This document shows, one piece after another, positions 12,201 through 21,200 of a stretch of DNA of 64,000 nt. Under the pieces are notes generated by a model. The model did not search any database. It was not told where the DNA came from and was given only the letters and a program-made list of their open reading frames with translations. This stretch comes from Zonotrichia leucophrys gambelii. Lineage: Eukaryota; Chordata; Aves; Passeriformes; Passerellidae. The stretch lies in assembly GCF_028769735.1 (NCBI RefSeq), contig NC_088178.1, positions 29,174,857 to 29,238,856 of the forward strand, read 5' to 3'. A program made the translations under genes and the position numbers. Every line of letters starts with the position of its first letter. Within the stretch, counting starts at the first letter, position 1.

Positions 12201-15200
12201 GCTGAGCTTTGGGGAACATCAAGAGGGGTTTTAAGCTCCCCCTGTCCCCTCTGTGGCCACCGAGTCCCTGATGTTGGTGCCACCCTGGTCCTGTGCCTTC
12301 CCCAGCGCTGCCGTCTGTGGCCATGGAAACAGGAGAGGGGAAAAGGGAAAAAGGGGAAAAGGGATGGATTGAACTGCCTGGATTCTGGATTGAACTGCCT
12401 GGATTCTGGACTGGGACACAGCTCCAACGTGGGAAGAGCTGAAAAGGGAGAGGAAAGCTTGGGAGTGCAGCAGGATTGATTTATCCCCCACTCAAATCTA
12501 ATTCTGAAGGGGGAGGGCATTAAAGGAGAGTGTGAAATCTCTCTTTAATTAGCCACATAGTAAATTAATAAACCATTAAAGCTTTCCAAGTTCATTAGGC
12601 TCTGTTCATTTCTGGCTCTCCCCCAATCAGACAATGCACTGATGGCTTTTCCTTTCTGGTTTTAATCAGCTCTGTTTTCAACTCCTTGATGGCCCTGGCT
12701 CTCTGGAGCAGTAACAGATGGAAAAGCTTCGGGGAAATACCCAACACATTCTTTAAGGACATTTTGCAGGGAATTTCTTTCATGGCTGCGTTAAATGGAA
12801 ACCTTTCAAAGCCCTTTAAGACCATGTTTTATTTCACCCCGTTGCCCTGAAGCACAGAGAGGTCTAACAGGAGGCTCTCACTGTGTTTTGGGGCAGGTGC
12901 TTCATCATGGAGGACAGGGGGTACCTGGTGGCACACCCAACCCTCATCGACCCCAAGGGCCACGCGCCCGTGGAGCAGCAGCACATCACTCACAAGGTCA
13001 GCCTGCTTTCCCTCACCCTATTCCACACCCCTCAGTCTGGGTCTGACTCCAAGGGCATCAAATGCTGCCTTTCCCCCTTAGGAGCCTCTGGTGGCAAACG
13101 ACATCCTGAACCACCCCAACTTTGTCAAGAAGAACCTCTGCAACAGCTTCAGCGACAGGACCGTGCAGCGCTTCTACAAATTCAACACCAGCCTAGTGGT
13201 GAGCGTGGCTTCTCTCTGGTTTGGCTGTTGAGTGGGCTCTGCTTGGGTTGGGTTTCTCCTGGTTGGAAACACAAGTCCCTGCCAGGCTCAGCCTCCAGGG
13301 CTGGGAGCCAGCCTGCCTCTGCTCCCCTTCTGCAGACACAAACCAGGCTGCACACCCAGAGTCCCCTGACATCCTGGGGTTATGGATGTGAGCCCTGGCC
13401 GAGTGTGCCTGCTGCCTGCAGGGTCTCAGCCAGCACCAGGGGAAGAGGGCAGCTTGCTGTTGCTGGGTGAGGATTTTCCAGCTATGGCTGGGATGTGTTG
13501 CTTTGGATCTGAGCTGACCTCTGGCTCCAGCTCTGGCCAGTGTCACACCCTCCTGTCAGGTCTGTAATAACTGATCTTTAGGTGTCCAAATAAATCCATT
13601 TACTGGTGAGCATTCCCAGGCTGTCATTTGTGAGACTGAAATCTCTGGGGTCCTGCACACTCTGTGCTCTCCATGGATCCTGTGGGAGCTTCCCATTGTG
13701 AGGAGGGGGCTGTAAATAGGGGGTTGTAAATACAGCCTGTATTTAGCCTGTAATAGGCTGTAAATACAGCCCCCTAAACCAGGGGCTGTAATTCCTCACA
13801 GAGCCACAGATCCACCCTGCCAAAGTCCCTCCACAGTGACTGCAAAGCTGTTACACTGTGGGAGCAGAATGGAAAATATTTGCAAGTCATGTCAGAATAC
13901 ATTGATTTATGTCAGGTTGGCTTTAAACATTTTCCCCACACTTGAAATGCCAAGTGGGAAGTGTGATGTTGGGAAGGAAATTGTGTAGGACGGAGCAGAA
14001 ACTTGTAGAAAGGAATCAGGAAGGAGTCTGCAGGAGCTGGGCAGTGCTGGGGTGGCTTTTCCTAAGGCTCAGGAAGTTTCCAGCACATGGTGGTGGCTCC
14101 CATCAGAGCCTTAGGGAGGTCACTGAGGGCTGGCACCGTGGGGATAGAGAGCGTGGGGTTAGACTCCTGGGAAGGAGTGAAATGTCACCTCTGCTGCCAC
14201 ATCTCATTTTCACAACTGAGCCAATTCCCTTCTATCTTCAGCAAAGCCTTTTCACCCAGAAGTATCTGGGTAGCAAAACTTACCCACTCCTTAATCAGCC
14301 TCTGTGTTGTGAGCGTGGCACTCCCTCACAAAACTCCTGAGGGGAGCCACCACCTCTGGAAGCCGTGGCAGAATCCGTGTCCCCACAGCTCTGTAGGGCT
14401 CTGGGGAAGGGAAGAGCCTTCAGCTCCCTAAAACAACATCTGACACCTTGTTCTTTGCCCAGGGTGACCTGACCAACCTGGTGCACGGCAGCCACTGCTC
14501 CAAGTACAGGCTGACGAGGATCCCGGGCACCAACGCCTTCGTGGGCATCGTCAACGAGACGTGCGACTCGCTGGCCTTCTGTGCCTGCAGCATGGTGGAC
14601 AGGCTGTGCCTCAACTGCCACAGGTGACCGTGCTGGATGGGCTGGGACACTGCTGTCCTCAGCCCTGCTCTGGGGCTCAGGGCACTGCCACTTCATCCCT
14701 TCATTCAGGGGAAATCAGGGAAAATAGGAGTGCTCTGCCTGTGCTCCTGTGAGAGGTGCAGGGTATCAGAGAGTTTAACCCAGGGGAGTTTGGGTGGGTA
14801 ATGCTGAAAGACACTGAGAGATTCAGTGGCTCAAGAGCAGTTACTGTGAGTGAGGTATAGAAATTCCCATGATTTTCCATGGACTGGGAGGTTTTCCTTG
14901 AGGGGATCCAGGAGGTTCTGCCCACACCACCCTGAGGTGTTTGTGGCACTGCCAGGAAGGATCCCTACATCCAAATGTGAGGCACTCCCTGCTTTTGGGC
15001 TTCCAGGGGTGGATCACCCTCAGTCCTGCTGCAGGACAGAGCAATCCCTGTTCCTGCAGAAGGAGCAGAGTCACTGCACAGCCTTTTCCATGGGAACTGC
15101 TGCTCCAGAGCTGCAGCACCATGGGGTTAAAATCCCAGAGGTGTCTGATGGGTTTTCCCTGTGCTTTGTGCCCTGCAGGATGGAGCAGAACGAGTGTGAG

Positions 15201-18200
15201 TGTCCCTGTGAGTGCCCACTGGAGGTGAACGAGTGCACTGGGAACCTGACCAACGCCGAGAGCAGGTGAGAGCCAGCACACTGCAGCAACAAACTCCCTG
15301 CTGGCCCTGCTGAGATCCCACAGGCAGGATTTGCAGCACAGTGAAGCAGGTGACATGCAGGAGGTGAAGGTGGTTTGAGTGGACTGTGCTCTGAGTGCCG
15401 TGTCCTTTGCTGCCATGCAGGAATCCCAGCTGTGAGGTGCACCAGGAGCCCATGACCTTCACAGCCATCGATCCCAGCCTGCAGGATGCACTCCCCCAGT
15501 GCATCAACACCCAGTGCAACCAGAGGACAGAGAGTGGGTAAGGTGGCCTTCCCCACCCCTTGGGATACTCTCTTGTGGAAATAATCCAGTGGAAATAGCT
15601 CTGCTTTAAATGTTTCAAAGGAAAAATAGAGAGGAAAAAAGCATGATGCCAGAATGAGGTTCTGTTCCTGGCACTGAGGGCTCATTTTTACTCGTTATGG
15701 GCAGCCTCCAAGGACCTGAGATGGGTAAAACACACCAAGCTCTGACCAGGCTGCCCAAATCCTTTCTTCCTTCTTCCAAAGGCTGCAGAGAAAGGCTGGA
15801 ACTGCAGCCAGACTGTACCACACTGAGAAATGTCTTATTGGAGAAGTCACAAGTAGGATTCTCCATTTGCTCAGGCTGAGTTGTGCAGGAAAATACCAAA
15901 GCAGACAGAATTGGAAAAGGGGTGCTGGAAATGCAGCTTCCCTGTGTAACTTCCCTTGTGGTACTCGAGCACTCCCATGGGATTTTTCAGACTAAACTCA
16001 AGTACTTGAGGGTTTACAGATGCCTTTGGCCTCCCTCTGTCTCGTGGCTCTAACCCAGAGTGAGCTGTGCAGAGGAGGGGTGTTAAGCTGGAAAGTGACC
16101 GTGTCCCACTTGGGTGTTGGCATGCAGGGACTGCTTTGGAGTGCTGGACTGCGAGTGGTGCATGGTGGACAGCGATGGCAAGACCCACCTGGACAAGTCC
16201 TACTGTGCCCCTCAGAAGGAATGCTTTGGTGGCATCGTGGGAGCCAAGAGTCCCTATGTGGATGACCTGGGAGCAATAGGTAACTCTGCCCTTCTGAGCT
16301 GCTGCTGCCTTCAGCTCTTTGTGTCCCAGAACATGCAGCAGGTTCTGCACACAACATTTACCTCTTAGCCAGTGCTAAATCAGCATAAAGAGTGCACCAG
16401 GCAGCAAAGACCTGGTGAACATCCCCTTTTGGAAAATCCTATGTGGAGCTGAGTGTAACTGTGCATTCCTGTATTTCCTCTGAGTTCCTTCTCCTATTCC
16501 AAATGAGCACAGTCAGGTATCCAGAAATCTCTGCAGAGCTTCTCCATGTTCCATATTGTTGATTTAACCCTTCCTGCACCTCTCTGAGTTCTTTCTCCTA
16601 TTCCAAGTGAGCACAGTCAGGCCCAGAAATCCTTGCAGAGCTTCTCCATATTCCATATTGTTGATTTAACCCTTCCTGCACCTCTCTGAGTTCCTTCTAT
16701 TCCAAGTGAGCACGGTCAAGCACCCAGAAATCCTTGCAGAGCTTCTCTATATTCTGTATTGTTGATTTAACCCTTCCTGTACCCTGAGTTCCTTCTCTTC
16801 TCCATATTCCATATTGTTGATTTAACCCTTCCTGCACCTCTCTGAGTTCTTTTTCCTATTCCAAGTGAGCACAGTCAAGCACCCAGAAATCCTTGCAGAG
16901 CTTCTCCATGTTCCATATTGTTGATTTAACCCTTCCTGCACCTCTCTGAGTTCTTTCTCCTATTCCAAGTGAGCACAGTCAGGCACACAGAAATCCTTGC
17001 AGAGCTTCTCTATATTCTGTATTGTTGATTTAACCCTTCCTGTACCCTTTCTGAGTTCCTTCTCTTCTCCATGTTCCATATTGTTGATTTAACCCTTCCT
17101 GCACCTCTCTGAGTTCCTTCTATTCCAAGTGAGCACAGTCAGGCCCAGAAATCCTTGCAGAGCTTCTCCATATTCCATATTGTTGATTTAACCCTTCCTG
17201 TACCTCTCTGAGTTCCTTTTCCTATTCCAAGTGAGCACAGTCAGGCACACAGAAATCCTTGCAGAGCTTCTCCATATTCTGTATTGTTGATTTAACCCTT
17301 CCTGCACCTCTCTGAGTTCCTTCTATTCCAAGTGAGCACAGTCAGGCCCAGAAATCATTGCAGAGCTCCTCCACGTTCCATATTGTTGATTTAACCCTTC
17401 CTGCACCTCTCTGAGTTCCTTCTATTCCAAGTGAGCACGGTCAAGCACCCAGAAATCCTTGCAGAGCTTCTCTATATTCTGTATTGTTGATTTAACCCTT
17501 CCTGTACCCTGAGTTCCTTTTCCTATTCCAAGTGAGCACTGTCAGCCCCAGAAATCCTTGATTTAACCCTTCCTGTACCCTGAGTTCCTTCTCTTCTCCA
17601 TGTTCCATATTGTTGATTTAACCCTTCCTGCACCTCTCTGAGTTCCTTCTATTCCAAGTGAGCACAGTCAGGCCCAGAAATCCTTGCAGAGCTTCTCCAT
17701 ATTCCATATTGTTGATTTAACCCTTCCTGTACCCTTTCTGAGTTCCTTCTCTTCTCCATGTTCCATATTGTTGATTTAACCCTTCCTGCACCTCTCTGAG
17801 TTCTTTCTCCTATTCCAAGTGAGCACAGTCAAGCACCCAGAAATCCTTGCAGAGCTCCTCCACGTTCCACGTTGGTTTAACCCCTCCTGCAGAGCACTGA
17901 CGGTGTTGTTCTCCCTCTGCTTTGTCCCTTTTGCTTCAGGAGATGAGGTGATCACGCTGAACATGATCAAGAGTGCCCCGGTGGGCCCGGTGGCTGGAGG
18001 CATCATGGGCTGCATCATGGTGCTGGTGCTGGCCGTGTACGCGTACCGGCACCAGATCCACCGCCGCAGCCACCAGCACATGTCCCCGCTGGCAGCACAG
18101 GGTGAGCTCCACCTGGGGCTGGGGATGGAAACAACCCCAGCAGCACCACTAAACCCAAAGGAAAAGCAGTCCCAGAGCTGCCCCCCGGGGTTGTTGCAGT

Positions 18201-21200
18201 GTTTCCCTGGTTTCAGTCCGGTTGGAGCTGCAGGAGCCGGCCTGGCGCAGGGGCTGTGTCTTGCTGCCCTCTCCTGGGTACAGCCAGAGCTGCTGCTGCT
18301 GCCCAGGGAGCCTGCCCAGACCCAGAGGGAGATAAGCTAAGCTTTGCCAGAGCTCAGACACTAATCCCGGCTTTCTGCAGCTCGGCCCAGCAGATCCATC
18401 ATGTGTTTATTCTGTGCAGCTGCTGGGAGTGACACACTTCTCACCCCCTCTTGCCTGGGGTTTGGCTTGTGTCTTCTTTCACTTGTGTTTCCTGGTTCTG
18501 GTCCATGTGATGTTCATGGAATGTCTGTGCTTAGAGAGATGAAACCACTGAAGTCTGAGAGGCAAAACTGTGCTGGGAAAAGGGATACTGGTACAAAGAT
18601 AAAGATCCAGAGGTGAGCACACCTCCCTGGAAGTGTTCCAGGCCAGGCTGGACAGGGCTTGGAGCAGCCTTGGATAGTGGGAGGTGTCCCTGCCTGTGGC
18701 AGGGGCTGGAAAAAGATGGCTTCTAAAGCCCTTTCCAACCCAAACCATTCTGGGAATTTAAGTGTGATTGGAGCTAATTACCTCGATATTTGATCATCCC
18801 CCAGCTCTGCTGTAAATCAGAACTTTAAGGAGTCTCTTTCAGGGGAGGTGGGATCCGGCATTTCCTGCCATCCCAGCCCCAACCACGTTGGAGGAAGAGC
18901 CCCCCCAGCTCAGACCAGTAACACAAAGTGTTTCCACTCCTGTTCCTGGGGTGGCAGCTGGCAGTAAGGTGGTGCAGAACCTTTCTCTCACCAGCTGTAT
19001 TTTCTGTTTGTAACTCTGTGTAGAAATGTCAGTGCGTATGTCCAACCTGGAAAACGACAGGGACGAGAGGGACGACGACAGCCATGAGGACAGAGGAATC
19101 AGTAAGTACCTAAAAAATGGGAAAAACTGTGAGATTCAATCAGCCATTTGTTTTTTAACGCTCTAGATTTGAATATGTGAGGGAGCCCTGTGCTGATCAC
19201 CAGTAGAAAATGAAAGAGCAATGTTTTAATTCAGACATTTAGTGCACCTTCAGTCTCATGCTGAAAAATTACATTTTTCACTTTTAAAAGATTATTCTCC
19301 ATTGGGTGTTGAGGAGTTTTGCCCCTTACAACCCCTTGTCATGAGCACTTCCAGCAATAGCTCTGATCAGCTTAAAAATTGCCACTGTGACAGCACAGGG
19401 TAGGGAAAACCCTTCCCCTTTTTTGGCCTTAGAAACCAGAAGCCAAGTCTGGCAAAAATGGTCAGCAAACATGGCACTAAATCCTTTTTGCATTGATTTG
19501 GGGTGCCTGTTGTTCTCTGCCATCCAATAAAAATGGCACTTTGCACGATCCTGGTGTGCTGTAAGTTGAGCTGGTGGACCCAAACTCCAGGGGACCTCCA
19601 GGTCAGAATGGATCCCTGGCTCTGGGCCCTCACTAAAACAATACTTGAGATCTGAAGCATATCTGAGTTCCATGGCTTGCACCCACTGCCTCTCCACGTC
19701 CCTTTTTGTTCCCTTCGGAGCCCTCACACTGTTGCCACGGGACCCCCGGCACCGGCACAGCCCAGCTGAAGGCTCCTGGCTGGATGCTGAGCCGTGTGCA
19801 GCCCAGCTCTGTGCTGCAGTGTGGCTGGGCAGTGCCCTGTGCAGCACAGGGCTGCAGGCTGCCGTGCTCTGAGCTGTTTGTGTCTGTCGCAGTCAGCAAC
19901 ACTCGCTTCATCGCGGCCGTCATCGAGCGCCACGCACACAGCCCCGAGCGCCGCCGCCGCTACTGGGGCCGCTCCGGCACCGAGAGCGACCACGGTGAGT
20001 GCTGGGCCCTCTGCAGCCTGGGGTTCCTTTCCCTCAGGACACTGGCTCTGGAAGGGCTGGGGGCTCCTTTCCCTCAGTGGGATGGCTCTGGCAGGGCTGG
20101 GGGCTCCTTTCCCTCAGCAGGATGGCTCTGGCAGGGCTGGGGCTCCTTTCCCTCAGGGCACTGACTCTGGCAGGGTCTGGGGGCTCCTTTCCCTCAGGAC
20201 ACTGGCTCTGGCAGGGCTGGGGGCTCCTTTCCCTCAGCAGGCTGGCTCTGGCAGGGCTGGGGGCTCCTTTCCCTCAGCAGGATGGCTCTGCAGGCCTGGG
20301 GTCTCTTTTCCCTCAGGACACTGACTCTGGCAGAGCTGGGGGCTCCTTTCCCTCAGGACACTGACTCTGACAGGGCTGGGGGCTCCTTTCCCTCAGGACA
20401 CTGACTCTGACAGGGCTGGGGGCTCCTTTCCCTCAGGGCACTGACTCTGGCAGGCCTGGGGGCTCCTTTCCCTCAGCAGGCTGGCTCTGGCAGGGCTGGG
20501 GGCTCCTTTCCCTCAGCAGGATGGCTCTGCAGGGCTGGGGGCTCCTTTCCCTCAGGACACTGACTCTGGGAGGGCTGGGGGCTCCTTTCCCTCAGGACAC
20601 TGACTCTGGCAGGGCTGGGGCTCCTTTCCCTCAGGGCACGGCTGGGGCTCCTTTCCCTCAGGACACTGGCTCTGGCAGGCCTGGGGGCTCCTTTCCCTCA
20701 GTGGGATGGCTCTGCAGGGCTGGGGGCTCCTTTCCCTCAGGACACTGACTCTGGCAGGGCTGGGGGCTCCTTTCCCTCAGGATGCTGGCTCTGGCAGGGC
20801 TGGGGGCTCCTTTCCCTCAGGACACTGGCTCTGGCAGGGCTGGGGCTCCTTTCCCTCAGCAGGATGGCTCTGGCAGGGCTGGGGGCTCCTTTCCCTCAGG
20901 ATGCTGGCTCTGGCAGGGCTGGGGCTCCTTTCCCTCAGCGGGATGGGTCTGCAGGGCTGGGGCTCTTTTCCCTCAGGACGCTCACTCTGGCAGGGCTGGG
21001 GGCTCCTTTCCCTCAGCAGCTGGCTCTGGCAGGGCTGGGGCACCTTTCCTCAGGATGCTGGCTCTGGCAGGGCTGGGGGCTCCTTTCCCTCAGGACACTG
21101 ACTCTGGCAGGGCTGGGGCTCCTTTCCCTCAGGATGCTGGCTCTGCAGGGCTGGGGGCTCCTTTCCCTCAGGACACTGGCTCTGGGAGGCCTGGGGGCTC

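Noticed and set aside
11537..12520. 327-codon minus-strand frame inside a CACHD1 intron
   Set aside because: No recognisable domain, biased composition, and it overlaps a spliced gene; likely chance.
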